Shown here: positions 43,091 through 54,060 of the stretch, piece after piece
Layout: the number at the start of each line of letters is the position of its first letter
How positions within the stretch are numbered: position 1 is the stretch's first letter
DNA from: Megaleporinus macrocephalus
Lineage: Eukaryota > Chordata > Actinopteri > Characiformes > Anostomidae
Assembly (NCBI GenBank): GCA_021613375.1
Contig: CM038728.1
Coordinates: 34,297,299 to 34,361,298, forward strand
Length of the DNA: 64,000 nucleotides
Reading direction: 5' to 3'
Program-made: the position numbers and the translations under genes
Notes under the pieces: model-generated
What the model saw: the letters and a program-made list of their open reading frames with translations, nothing else
Told to the model about the DNA's origin: nothing
The model's database searches: none

Positions 43091-43610
43091 CTGAACCATT
43101 TAACACCTTCTCAAACTCTGAATTATGCAGAAATAATGAAGTGAGTTATTCAGTTTACTGCTTCGCTGCTTCTCTGGTTCAGACTGGGTTCTTCTGGTCT
43201 TTGTTTGTGGTGCCACATCTTGGCTGCATGTCCAACCCTAACAGTATTACCAACGTATTATATTCCCACTTACAAATCAGACGCAACAAATGTGAGTCCT
43301 GGAATGAGCTGAGCGGCGTATTCTCATCGTACCTGCTGCCTGATGTGAATCTGGCTCTGTATAAACTCTGAACAGACTCTCAGGGCTGCTCAGCAGGTAC
43401 TGATCCTAACAGGATGTACTTTACACATTAAATATTAAACCTGCACGCTGGCATTCAGAGAATTCAGTGGCCAAAACATCTTCACAAGCTGATGCTTATC
43501 CAGTACGCCAGGAGAAGATGGACCTGTCAATAAACCATAAAGAGCCTCACTGGAAAAAGAAGCTTCTGAGTTTCTACCCGTGTGGTAAGTCTTATGTAAT
43601 AGCCACCCAA
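43090..43610. other. Unique spacer, nothing recognised
   Basis: The 76-codon frame at 43141-43371 has no recognisable domain; no element ends seen. Confidence 0.45.
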
Positions 43611-43614
43611 ACGT

Positions 43615-44465
43615 CTGAGTCCCAGCTGAGTCCCAGCTGAGTCCCTGCTAAGTCCCTACTGAGTCCCTGCTAAGTCCCTACTGAGTCCCTGCTAAGTCTC
43701 TACTGAGTCTCTACTGAGTCCCCACTTAGTCCCTACTTAGTCCCTACTTGGTCCTTACTGAGTCCTTACTGAGTCCTTACTGAGTCCCTACTGAGTCTCT
43801 ACTTAGTCCCTACTTAGTCTCTACTGAGTCCCTACTGAGTCTCTGGTTAGTCCCTACTGAGTCTCTGCTTAGTCCCTACTCAGTCTCTGCTTAGTCCCTA
43901 CTTAGTCCCTACTTAGTCCATACTGAGTCCCTACTGAGTCCCAGCTGAGTCCCAACTGAGTCCCTACTTAGTCCCTACTTAGTCTCTGGTTAGTCCCTAC
44001 TGAGTCTCTACTTAGTCCCTACTGAGTCTCTACTTAGTCCCTACTGAGTCCCTACTGAGTCTCTGCTTAGTCCCTACTGAGTCTCTATTTAGTCCCTACT
44101 TAGTCTCTACTGAGTCCCTACTGAGTCCCAGCTGAGTCCCAGCTGAGTCCCTACTTAGTCCCTACTTAGTCCCTACTGAGTCTCTGCTTAGTCCCTACTG
44201 AGTCTCTACTTAGTCCCTACTTAGTCCCTACTGAGTCTCTGCTTAGTCCCTACTGAGTCTCTACTTAGTCCCTACTTAGTCCCTACTTAGTCACCACAGA
44301 GTCCCTACTTTCTCTCTACTGAGTCCCTTCTGAGTCCCTACCGAGTCCCTTCTGAGTCCCTATAGAGTCCCTACAGTGTCTCTACAGTGTCCTTACCTAG
44401 TCCCTACTTAGTCCCTACCAAGTCTTTACTGAATCCCTAGTGAGTCCCTACTTAGTCCCTACTTA
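43615..44465. repeat. Minisatellite, 12-bp unit
   Basis: About 70 units of GAGTCCCTACTT with C/T and T/G variants (GAGTCTCTGCTT, GAGTCCCAGCTG). A higher-order pattern of alternating TAGTCCCTACTG and AGTCTCTGCT is visible from 43840 to 44280. Confidence 0.95.
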
Positions 44466-44599
44466 GCCGCTGAGGTTCTGTCTGTTCAGCAGCTGCAGAT
44501 CTAAGTTCCTAAAAAACTACTCAGTTGTGATTCTACAAATTTGCTTGTGATGAGAGAGAGAAGACAAACTTACCGTTATAGTTCCTGGAACCATAGCAA

Positions 44600-44910
44600 C
44601 CAATTATCATCATACCAAAAGCTACCTGGGATACTATAACAACCACCCAGCATCATCTTAGTAGCCACCTGGGATACTATAGCAACCATCTCGCATTGCC
44701 CTAGCAGCCACTTGGAATACTATAGCAACCACCTAGCACCATCCTAGAAACCTTTTGATATTTCATAGCAACCTCCTGTGATACTCCTGCATCCACCTAG
44801 GATACTACAGCCAGCACATAGCAACACCCTAGCTGCCACATGGGATACGATGTCAACCAATTAGCATCACGCTAGCAGCTACCTGGGATACTATAGCAAC
44901 TACTTGGCAT
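44600..44910. repeat. Degenerate ~48-bp repeat of ATAGCAACC type
   Basis: Five to six decayed units of CTGGGATACTATAGCAACCA and CCTAGCAGCCAC. The ATAGCAACCA words relate it to the GTTGCTAGG-type arrays at 31700, 39330 and 52140 in reverse orientation. Confidence 0.75.
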
Positions 44911-44962
44911 ACGCTACAGTTCTGTGTTTCTAAACAACTCCTCAGTTCTGATTCTAGAACTA

Positions 44963-47880
44963 CCTGTATACAGGTAGGTGAAAGTAGTGTTACAGTTTAC
45001 CTGTATACAGGTAGGTGAAAGTAGTGTTACAGTTTACCTGTATACAGGTAGGTGAAAGTAGTGTTACAGTTTACCTGTATACAGGTAGGTGAAGGTAGTG
45101 TTACAGTTTACCTGTATACAGGTAGGTGAAAGTAGTGTTACAGTTTACCTGTATACAGGTAGGTGAAAGTAGTGTTACAGTTTACCTGTATACAGGTAGG
45201 TGAAGGTAGTGTTACAGTTTACCTGTACACAGGTAGGTGAAGGTAGTGTTACAGTTTACCTGTTCACAGGTAGGTGAAGGTAGTGTTACAGTTTACCTGT
45301 ATACAGGTAGGTGAAGGTAGTGTTACAGTTTACCTGTATACAGGTAGGTGAAGGTAGTGTTACAGTTTACCTGTTCACAGGTAGGTGAAGGTAGTGTTAC
45401 AGTTTACCTGTATACAGGTAGGTGAAGGTAGTGTTACAGTTTACCTGTTCACAGGTAGGTGAAGGTAGTGTTACAGTTTACCTGTACACAGGTAGGTGAA
45501 GGTAGTGTTACAGTTTACCTGTTCTCAGGTAGGTGAAGGTAGTGTTACAGTTTACCTGTATACAGGTAGGTGAAGGTAGTGTTAAGGTTTACCTGTACAA
45601 AGGTAGGTGAAGGTAGTGTTAAGATTTACCTGTACACAGGTAAGTGAAGGTAGTGTTACAGTTTACCTGTACACAGGTAGGTGAAGGTAGTGTTACAGTT
45701 TACCTGTACACAGGTAGGTGAAGGTAGTGTTACAGTTTACCTGTATACAGGTAGGTGAAGGTAGTGTTACAGTTTACCTGTACACAGGTAGGTGAAGGTA
45801 GTGTTACAGTTTACCTGTACACAAGTAGGTGAAGGTAGTGTTACAGTTTATCTGTACACAGGTAGGTGAAGGTAGTGTTACAGTTTACCTGTACACAGGT
45901 AGGTGAATGTAGGGTTACAGTTTACCTGTATTCAGATTGGTGAAGGTAGTTTTACTGTTTATTTGTACTGAGGTAGGTGAAGGTGGTGTTACAGTTTACC
46001 TATAAACAGGTAGTTTAAGGTAGTTTTACAGTTTACCTGTACACAGGTAGGTGAAGGTAGTGTTACAGTTTACCTGTACACAGGTAGGTGAAGGTAGCGC
46101 TACAGTTTACCTGTACACAGGTAGGTGAAGGTAGTGTTACAGTTTACCTGTACACAGGTAGGTGAAGGTAGTGTTACAGTTTACCTGTACACAGGTAGGT
46201 GAAGGTAGTGTTACTGTTTACCTGTACACAGGTAGGTGAAAGTAGTGTTACAGTTTACCTGTATACAGGTAGGTGAAAGTAGTGTTACAGTTTACCTGTA
46301 TACAGGTAGGTGAAGGTAGTGTTACAGTTTACCTGTATACAGGTAGGTGAAAGTAGTGTTACAGTTTACCTGTATACAGGTAGGTGAAAGTAGTGTTACA
46401 GTTTACCTGTATACAGGTAGGTGAAAGTAGTGTTACAGTTTACCTGTACACAGGTAGGTGAAGGTAGTGTTACAGTTTACCTGTTCACAGGTAGGTGAAG
46501 GTAGTGTTACAGTTTACCTGTATACAGGTAGGTGAAGGTAGTGTTACAGTTTACCTGTATACAGGTAGGTGAAGGTAGTGTTACAGTTTACCTGTTCACA
46601 GGTAGGTGAAGGTAGTGTTACAGTTTACCTGTATACAGGTAGGTGAAGGTAGTGTTACAGTTTACCTGTTCACAGGTAGGTGAAGGTAGTGTTACAGTTT
46701 ACCTGTACACAGGTAGGTGAAGGTAGTGTTACAGTTTACCTGTATACAGGTAGGTGAAGGTAGTGTTAAGGTTTACCTGTACAAAGGTAGGTGAAGGTAG
46801 TGTTAAGATTTACCTGTACACAGGTAAGTGAAGGTAGTGTTACAGTTTACCTGTACACAGGTAGGTGAAGGTAGTGTTACAGTTTACCTGTACACAGGTA
46901 GGTGAAGGTAGTGTTACAGTTTACCTGTATACAGGTAGGTGAAGGTAGTGTTACAGTTTACCTGTACACAGGTAGGTGAAGGTAGTGTTACAGTTTACCT
47001 GTACACAGGTAGGTGAAGGTAGTGTTACTGTTTACCTGTATACAGGTAGGTGAATGTAGTGTTACAGTTTACCTGTACACAGGTAGGTGAAGGTAGTGTT
47101 ACAGTTTACCTGTATACAGGTAGGTGAAGGTAGTGTTACAGTTTACCTGTACACAGGTAGGTGAAGGTAGTGTTACAGTTTACCTGTACACAGGTAGGTG
47201 AAGGTAGCGCTACAGTTTACCTGTACACAGGTAGGTGAAGGTAGTGTTACAGTTTACCTGTACACAGGTAGGTGAAGGTAGTGTTACAGTTTACCTGTAC
47301 ACAGGTAGGTGAAGGTAGTGTTACTGTTTACCTGTACACAGGTAGGTGAAGGTAGTGTTACAGTTTACCTGTTCTCAGGTAGGTGAAGGTAGTGTTACAG
47401 TTTACCTGTATACAGGTAGGTGAAGGTAGTGTTAAGGTTTACCTGTACAAAGGTAGGTGAAGGTAGTGCTAAGATTTACCTTTACACAGGTAGGTGAAGG
47501 TAGTGTTACAGTTTACCTGTACACAGGTAGGTGAAGGTAGTGTTACAGTTTACCTGTACACAGGTAGGTGAAGGTAGTGTTACAGTTTACCTGTATACAG
47601 GTAGGTGAAGGTAGTGTTACAGTTTACCTGTACACAGGTAGGTGAAGGTAGTGTTACAGTTTACCTGTACACAGGTAGGTGAAGGTAGTGTTACTGTTTA
47701 CCTGTATACAGGTAGGTGAATGTAGTGTTACAGTTTACCTGTACACAGGCAGGTGAAGGTAGGATTACAGTTTACCTGTACACAGGTAGGTGAAGGTAGT
47801 GTTACTGTTTACCTGTATACAGGTAGGTGAAGGTAGTGTTACAGTTTACCTGTATACAGGTAGGTGAAGGTAGTGTTACT
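44963..47880. repeat. Minisatellite, 37-bp unit, ~79 copies
   Basis: The largest array. The unit is ACCTGTATACAGGTAGGTGA, AGGTAGTGTTACAGTTT. Each unit holds a 14-bp palindrome, perfect in the ACCTGTATACAGGT form and imperfect in the ACACAGGT form, and the splice-donor-like CAGGTAGGT. Higher-order structure: the odd pair GTTAAGGTTTACCTGTACAA plus GTTAAGATTTACC appears near 45583, 46766 and 47434, and TAGCGCTACAG appears near 46096 and 47208. Variants AAAGTAG versus AAGGTAG are clustered, suggesting block-wise homogenisation. Confidence 0.97.
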
Positions 47881-47949
47881 CAGCAGTGACGTTTGTGCAG
47901 CCACTAGTACAGAAAGCACCAAACATCCACTCCTGAGCTGAGACTGAGG

Positions 47950-48490
47950 TGTAAACAGAGAAGAAGTCGTGATGCTGCTTTCCAGCCTGAACATGACTGC
48001 TCTTCACCTTATTTGCCTCGTCGTGTTGTTGTTTATTTTAGTAAACACGTTGTCGGCTGGCTGCCTCCAACATCACGTTTGCACGGCTGAGCCACAAATG
48101 CAAAGAGGCTCGCGTGTTTTCACAGCTCCCCCCGTCACGGTGAGCGTTATTCACGGCGATGGATCCTCTCTCTTCTCTCTCACCTTCAGGAACGAGTTTG
48201 TTCGCCCAGGCATGTAGCGGGCTGCTTTGAAGTGATTGCTCCCATCTGCTACGCCCCGCAAGCTGCTCGTGGAGCTTCATTAGCTTTACGTTGAGTTCAC
48301 TGTTTGCTGCTGATATTGTTTCAGGCTGCGTGAAGCGAGAAACTCCCTCCCGTGCCGCCGGTGGCCGAACGGAGGCTGCGTTTGTGGTGCTGAGGCTTGT
48401 TTTACCTGCTCAAGCTACAGGTGTGTTTACAGGCTTGATCTGAGCGCAAAGCAGTACAGAACACAGCCAACGGGCTTGAAGGAATACAAA
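47950..48490. promoter_or_regulatory. Candidate conserved non-coding element
   Basis: Unique CpG-containing block next to the 37-bp array: TTTATTTTAGTAAACACGTT (forkhead-like GTAAACA), AACATCACGTTTGCACGG, GAGCGTTATTCACGGCGATG, GCTTCATTAGCTTTACG. Small frames on both strands (48038-48280) have no domain. Regulatory function inferred. Confidence 0.45.
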
Positions 48491-48690
48491 GAGCATAACC
48501 ACTGCAGGGGGCGCCGTCATCCACCGTGTCAGCTCGTAGCTCCACATTGCTGGTGCAGGGTTAGTAACTGTAGCCCGTCTGGTGGTGCAGAGTTTGTAAA
48601 GGGTAACAAGCGGCTGACGGATTGCTAGCAGGCTGTAACTGTACAGGTCGCACTGGACCTCTATGACAGGTGGAGCTATTAACTAGTACT
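48490..48690. other. Short unique spacer
   Basis: Nothing recognised before the 42-bp array. Confidence 0.5.
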
Positions 48691-49440
48691 AAGAACTAGA
48701 GTACAAGGTTGGCGTTTCTAATAAAGTGTCCAGTTAGTGAAGCACAAGGTTGGCGTTTCTAATAAAATGGCCAGTTTGTGGAAGTACAAGGTGGGTGTTT
48801 CTAATAAAGTGTCCAGTTAGTGAAGCACAAGGTTGGCGTTTCTAATAAAATGGCCAGTTTGTGGAAGTACAAGGTGGGAGTTTCTAATAAAGTGTCCAGT
48901 TAGTGAAGCACAATATTGGTGTTTCTAATAAAGTGTCCAGTTAGTGGAAGCACAAGGTTAGTGTTTCTAATAAAATGGCCAGTTAGTGGAAGCACAATAT
49001 TGGTGTTTCTAATAATGTGTCCAGTTAGTGGAAGCACAATATTAGTGTTTCTAATAAAGTGGCCAGTTAGTGGAAGCACAAGGTTAGTGTTTCTAATAAA
49101 GTGGCCAGTTAGTGGAAGCACAAGGTAGGTGTTTCTAATAAAGTGGCCAGTTTGTGGAAGTACACGCTGGGTGTTTCTAATAAAGTGGCCACTAAGCGGA
49201 AGTACAAGGTGAGTATTTCTAATAAAGTGGCCAGCTAGTGTAAAGTGAAAGCACAGGGTGGCTGTTTCTAATAAAGTGGCCAGTTAGTGGAAGCACAAGG
49301 TTGGTGTTTCTAATAAAGTGTCCAGTTAGTGGAAGTACAAGGTGGATGTGTCCAATAAAGTGGGCAGTTAGTGCCATTTCTAATGAATTGACCTCTATGT
49401 AGACACACCAGGGTGGGTGTTTCTAATAAAGAGGCCAGCA
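48690..49440. repeat. Minisatellite, 42-bp unit, AATAAA in nearly every copy
   Basis: About 17 units of GGTTAGTGTTTCTAATAAAG, TGGCCAGTTAGTGGAAGCAC, AA. CTAATAAAGTGGCCAGT is a common fish transposon phrase, so this is again an internal expansion. Each CTAATAAAG carries a plus-strand polyadenylation hexamer. Three or four more units lie at 50195-50345. Frames on both strands (14-codon period) are artefacts. Confidence 0.95.
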
Positions 49441-49815
49441 AGTTGAAATTTTCAGCTGCTTTGTCACAGTCGTGTACAGTCGAGTCATTTGTTGTCAAGT
49501 CTGCATTGATCAGCTTCTTTCAAGCCAGCGTCTCACATTCAGACAGTAAACCTTTATTTCTGGTCCTCATGAATTCTTCATCATCACCAGCTTCAGGATT
49601 TATTGTGCTGACACCTACAGGTGTGATCGTCTTCTTTTTCTTTCTTGTTTGATCCTGAATAAAGAAAGATAATAAGTTGCTGAACAGCTGAGACTGTCTC
49701 GGAGGTTTGGAGGATGGAATTTCTTCTCCTGTTTGGCTCGAGGCTCTGAAGCTACGGCGGACCAGTTAGTAAGTTAGTTACATCATCACGGTTTTCTATA
49801 AGTTTAGGTTTACTT
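49440..49815. other. Unique spacer, nothing recognised
   Basis: The 79-codon frame at 49413-49652 begins inside the preceding array and has no domain. Confidence 0.45.
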
Positions 49816-49819
49816 TAAT

Positions 49820-49965
49820 GAGGCTGGCATCCATCATCTTTCGCTTTATCCTGCTAGTCGGGGTTCCGGGGTTTGGGGGGGTTTGGGGGTCTGGAGCCAA
49901 TCCCAGCATCATTTGGGCGAAGGCGGTTCCACCATGGACAGGACACCAGACCATCGCATGTTCCA
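49820..49965 (-). repeat. Dispersed family Z fragment
   Basis: Contains GGCATCCATCATCTTTCGC, TTTATCCTGCTAGTCGGGGT, GGAGCCAATCCCAGCATCAT, GGGCGAAGGCGGTTCCACCA and TGGACAGGACACCAGACCAT, the body of family Z. This copy has no 20-bp array. G-rich run at 49859-49890. Confidence 0.75.
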
Positions 49966-50029
49966 GGTGGTTGCTAAAGTCTTGCGAGGCATTTACTATA
50001 GTATAAAAGTTGGGTGTTATGGTATTGTT

Positions 50030-50150
50030 AGAACATTGCTAAGTTGTTGCTAGAAGGTTGCTAAGTTGTTGCTAGAAGGTTGCGGAGTTGCTGCTAGGAG
50101 GTTGCTGAGTTGTTACTAGGAGGTTGCAATGGCATTGTTAGACTCATTTA
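50030..50150. repeat. Small GTTGCTAGG-type minisatellite
   Basis: Five units of GTTGCTAAGTTGTTGCTAGA type, related to the element E core arrays. Confidence 0.85.
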
Positions 50151-50194
50151 TGAAAGTTATTGAACTTTTTGTGTTAACAATTAACATCTATATG

Positions 50195-50345
50195 CTGGTG
50201 CAAGGTGGGTGTTTCTAATAAAGTGGCCAGTTCCTGGAAGTACAAGGTGGATGTTTCTAATAAAGTGGCCAGTTCCTGAAAGTACAAGGTGGGTGTTTCT
50301 AATAAAGTGGCCAGTGAGTGAAGGTACAAAGCAGGTGTTACTGAT
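50195..50345. repeat. Satellite piece of the 42-bp array
   Basis: About 3.5 units of GTGTTTCTAATAAAGTGGCC, AGTTCCTGGAAGTACAAG, separated from the main array by about 750 bp. Confidence 0.9.
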
Positions 50346-50419
50346 AAACAATTCGGCAGTGACCTCAACCAAACAGTTGTTGTAACTGTTAATAAGCCCC
50401 ACGTATTCAACTCGGAGGG

Positions 50420-50520
50420 ATGTAATGTTGAATGGATCAATAGAAATGCTCCAAAATAGCTTGGACAAAACTTCTGGTTCCATAGACTTACATTAAAAGT
50501 AAAGGCAGTTTTTGTTCTAT
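50420..50520 (-). repeat. Dispersed family D fragment
   Basis: ATGGATCAATAGAAATGCTC, AACTTCTGGTTCCATAGAC, TTACATTAAAAGTAAA in the same order as the reverse copy at 41845-41965. Confidence 0.75.
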
Positions 50521-50529
50521 ATAGTTGGT

Positions 50530-50850
50530 TGTTATTGTGTTGTTCGTAAGTTGTTGCTTGAAAGTTGCTAAGTTGTTACAAGAAAGTGGTGAAGTTGTTG
50601 CTTGAAAGTTGTGAAGGTGCTGCTAGGAAGTTCCTGAGTTTTTGCTAGGAGGTTGCAATGGCATTGCTAGGAAGTTCCTGAGTTGTGGCTAGAAGGTTGC
50701 AAATGTGGTGCTTGAAAGTTACTGAGTTGTTGCTAGGTAGTTGCTAAGTTGTTGCTAGGAAGTTGCTGAGTTGTTGCTAGGAAGTTGCTGAGTTGTTGCT
50801 AGGAAATTGCTGAGTTGTTGCTAGAAGGTTGCAATGGTATTGCTTAATCC
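50530..50850. repeat. GTTGCTAGG-type minisatellite
   Basis: About 15 units of AAGTTGCTGAGTTGTTGCTA type with variants; same family as the core of element E but without the 3' module here. Confidence 0.9.
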
Positions 50851-51440
50851 CCAAAATTCTATTCTTCTTTGCTTGATTGTGGGCTCAAGAATTTTGACAT
50901 CATTAGTCTTTCTAAAGTAGTCTGCAGATCCTTAGATGTTGCCTTGGGATTCTACGTGATCTCCCAAAGTCTTAGTCTTGGGAGTCATTTGTATCAGGAC
51001 GGTGAATTAGTGAAGTCCAAATAGCTATGGAACCTTTTCCATGTGGGCTTCCTCAGAAATTAGTTTTTTGACTATAAAATGGCATATACTAACAGATGTG
51101 TGATAAGTTGATGCTTAAAAGTTGCAATGGTGTTGCCAGGAATTTGCTAAGTTGTTGCTAGGAGGTTGAATTGGTGCTGCTAGATGGTTGTTACTGCGTT
51201 GCTTGGCAGTTGCCAATATGCAGCTGGTGGCTTCTAAGGTGTTGCTAGGTGGTTGTTAAGGCAAGATGGATACAAGAAAAGCTCCAGATCCAAATCCAAC
51301 TGATCTTTTACTACCAAGTGTATGTGGTGTAAACATTATAAGAATAGACGTTGCATGAAACTACCAGTATTATGCTTTATGGTCACCTTTATGAAGCTGT
51401 GTTGAAGATTTATTGCTTCTCTTTGTCCACTCAGTTGATG
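50850..51440. other. Spacer with possible Tc1 scrap and GTTGC units
   Basis: 50900-51030 (GATCCTTAGATGTTGCCTTG, GGATTCTACGTGATCTCCCA) resembles the minus strand of a Tc1-like transposase gene N-terminal region, too decayed to assign. 51110-51260 carries a few GTTGCTAGG units. Confidence 0.35.
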
Positions 51441-51760
51441 CAGGATGCTGTAATTTGAATCATATGTCAGCCGTGTCCTTAAGGCATCCCGATAATTGCG
51501 TTTTTGTCTTAACGTCTATTAATTAAGGCGAGTTTCTCTAAGCAACAGTGTCCTTGACGAGCGAGAGGCCGAATAAGCGAGAGTTCAAAAACATGCGGCA
51601 GGAAAATCACCTGCACGTTAACTGCAACTTGTAATGCAAATGTTTTAACGAGCACGCTATTAATTAGTGCCAGAAGAAAATCAATAGATGCCCCACAAAT
51701 GTGCGCCATTAACAAACGAGCGGAGCAGCAGCCGGCGGGACATGTGCCGAATAACAGCTG
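51440..51760. promoter_or_regulatory. Strong candidate conserved non-coding element
   Basis: Unique block dense in developmental transcription-factor words: CCCGATAATTGCG, GTCTATTAATTAAGGCG, CTTGTAATGCAAATGTTTTA (octamer ATGCAAAT), CGCTATTAATTAGTGCCAG, GAAAATCAATAGATGCC, GCGCCATTAACAAACG. The 129-codon minus frame at 51509-51898 runs into the adjacent GT microsatellite and has no domain. This is the block I would align first; conservation is inferred from composition. Confidence 0.55.
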
Positions 51761-51763
51761 ACC

Positions 51764-51811
51764 GTGTGTGTGTGAGTGTGTGTGAGTGTGTGTGGGTGTG
51801 AGTGTGTGAGA
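51764..51811. repeat. (GT)n-type imperfect microsatellite
   Basis: GTGTGTGTGTGAGTGTGTGT with GA and GG interruptions. Confidence 0.95.
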
Positions 51812-52140
51812 CAGCACTCCTCCTGGACACACTTCATTTTGCACTACACTGTTATAAATATGTAAGACCAGTAGTGACCACAGCCTTGGCCAGAACACAG
51901 TAAAACAAGTGCCCTTTGAGTGTCCTCGAGCATCTCTTCTGAGACGGAGCTTTATTTTTCTATAACAGACATTCAGAAAAGCCCTAATTAGAATCTGTGG
52001 AGCTGCTTTTACTCATAAACTCAACAAATCAGCTTCAGTATCACTGATACATCAACAAACCTCACAGAGTCTCACAGAATCCAGCCGTCAGTCAGTTCTG
52101 GAAGAAAAACACAGCAACTGTGCAGCTTAAGAGTCAATAA
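51811..52140. other. Unique spacer
   Basis: Nothing recognised between the microsatellite and the GTTGCTAGG array. Confidence 0.45.
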
Positions 52141-53347
52141 CGGTTGCTAGGGCATTGCCAGGTAGTTGCTGTGGTAATCCAAGTGGTTGCTAAGGTGTTG
52201 CTAGGTGGTTGCTCATGTATAAGGGTTAGGTGCTGAAGTGTTGCAGCAGGTGGTTGCTAAGGTGTTGCTAGGCGGTTATTAAGACATTGCTAGGCCATTG
52301 CCAAGGTGTTTGAGGTGGTTGCTAAACTCTTGCTAGGCAGACTATGGTATAAAAGTTTATTTTTTATGGTGCTGCTAGAGAGTTGCTGAGTTGTTGACAG
52401 AAGGTTGCTAAATTGTTGCTAAAAAGTTGCTGAGTTATTGCTAAGAAGTTGCAATGACATTCCTAGGAAGTTGCTGAGTTGTTAGAAAGTTTGCTAAGTT
52501 GTTCATAGAAAGTTGCTGAGTTGTTGCTAGGAGGTTGCAGTGACATTTCTAGGAAGTTGCTAATTGTTGCTAGGAGGTTGTAATGACATTGCTATGATGT
52601 TGATAGAAGGCTGTAAGTTGTTGATAGAAGGTTGCTAAATTGTTACTAGAAAGTTGCTGAGTTGTTGCTGAGAGGTTGCAATGACATTGCTACAAAGTTG
52701 CTGAGTTGTTGCTAGGAGGTTGCAATGACATTTCAAGGGATTTGCTGAGTTGTAGCTAGGAGGTTGCAATGACATTTCTATGAAGTTGCTGAGTTGTTGC
52801 TAGAAAGTTGCTAAGTTGATGATAGAAGGTTGCAAAGTTGTTGCTAGGAGGTTGAAATGACATTGCTAGGAAGTTGCTGAGTTGTTGCCAGGAGGTTTCT
52901 AAGTTGTTGCTAAAAGGTTGCAATGGTGTTGCTAGGTGGTTGCTAAATCACACAGCATGGCTGCTACTTCCAGTTACTGTTGTGGTTATGGTGCTAATAA
53001 AGGTGGAGCTGCTCGTCTCTTAAGTCTCTTCAGTGTTGAACGCTGAGCTGAAGCTGCTCCATGGTGTCCGAGTGTTGGAGAAACTGTCCGGAGTGAAACG
53101 TACAGACTGCAGAGTTAAAGTTGTTCAGGATTCTGTTAAAGATGTTGGAAGTTCAGCAGCTGGTTTTGGGAATTCTCCGTTCCACCTTAAACGGTGCTGT
53201 GGTTCCATTCTGGTGTCTGTATGAGCTGCAGTGTTTAAGGTGGAACATTAGATGAAGAATGTGGAGAAGAGGAACTTCAGGCTGGTTTAAAGATCAACAT
53301 GGAGCTCTTACAGTTGGGTTGTTTGTTGGGAAGGAATGAAAAGTGGC
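52140..53347 (+). mobile_element. Composite dispersed element E, copy 3 (5' part missing)
   Basis: A GTTGCTAGG-type minisatellite (52140-52940), then CACACAGCATGGCTGCTACT (52950), and the 3' module with GGTGGAGCTGCTCGTCTCTT, GTGTTGGAGAAACTGTCCGG, and the perfect inverted repeat GTTCCACCTTAAAC (53179-53192) and GTTTAAGGTGGAAC (53233-53246). It ends at GGAATGAAAAGTGGC (53347), a few bases before copies 1 and 2 diverge from it. The 5' part with CCAAT and GC boxes is absent. The frame at 53033-53224 matches the copy 2 frame for about 60 residues with a few changes but has no start codon. Confidence 0.75.
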
Positions 53348-53425
53348 TGTAAAAGCAGGATTTGGATCTGAAGAATAGAGTTTGAGGTTCAGGGTATGGT
53401 CTTCATTCCTTTGGCAGATGATTCT
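53347..53425 (+). repeat. Short repeat shared with 63695-63765 (inverted)
   Basis: CTGTAAAAGCAGGATTTGGA, TCTGA, AGAGTTTGAGGTTCAGGGTA match the reverse complement of 63695-63765. It abuts the end of element E copy 3. Confidence 0.75.
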
Positions 53426-53544
53426 GTTTATCTCTTGTCTGGAAAGACAAACTTCAGAGATACTGAAAGGTAAGTGTTTAAGAGTGTGTCTTGGCAGAAC
53501 TACAGAGTAGAATAATCCCCCAATCATCACACAAGCTAGTCACG

Positions 53545-54060
53545 CATCAGGGTTTGGGATTAGGAGCCGGAGAACCGAGAAAGGCAAGCATGTGTTTAAA
53601 GTGTTTCGACCCGCAGTTACAGTTTCTTGTTCTTATTTTGGTGGCGCTAAATCAGAGAGCGCTAAATTATATTAGAACGTGCGAGTGGATAATTCCGCCG
53701 TCCTCTCAGGGAACACGCGAACGCCGGAGTCTCTTTAAATGGATATCGCTGCGGCGAGTAAACGAGGGCGGCCTACTTGCTCGAGCTCAATCTCTCGGCT
53801 GTCGCCAGAGCCTGATATAGCGCTGGAGCTTTAGCAGAGAGACCAGGCCTTTGACTTTGATGGACTTATGGGGTGAAAACTTGGCGCGCTCCGAGGAGCT
53901 TGTACACTTTCTAATCTGTGGTGGAACTGATCGGAGTTGACCAAATAATCTGCCAATTCCCTTCGCAGGACTGCCACGCCAACAAAAAAAGGAAAAGAAG
54001 GAAAGAAGGAGCCGGTCGCCCGCTCATCCCTGAGAGCTTGTTCAGCTCTTAAAAAAAAAT
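53545..54060. promoter_or_regulatory. Candidate conserved non-coding element
   Basis: Unique CpG-containing sequence: GTTTCGACCCGCAGTTACAG, GGTGGCGCTAAATCAGAGAG, CGCTAAATTATATTAGAACG, TTTAAATGGATATCGCTGCG, CCTTTGACTTTGATGGAC (TCF/LEF- or HNF4-like CTTTGA repeats). The 109-codon plus frame at 53491-53820 has no domain. Regulatory function inferred. Confidence 0.45.

Noticed and set aside
42599..43144. His-rich, Thr-rich and Gly-rich open frames
   Set aside because: Units of 18/21/24 bp keep several frames open at once.
44963..47880. CRISPR-like or operator array
   Set aside because: Contiguous 37-bp units without unique spacers; no cas-like genes.
51509..51898. 129-codon minus-strand frame
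   Set aside because: Runs through a GT microsatellite (Thr/His repeats) and a likely enhancer; no domain.
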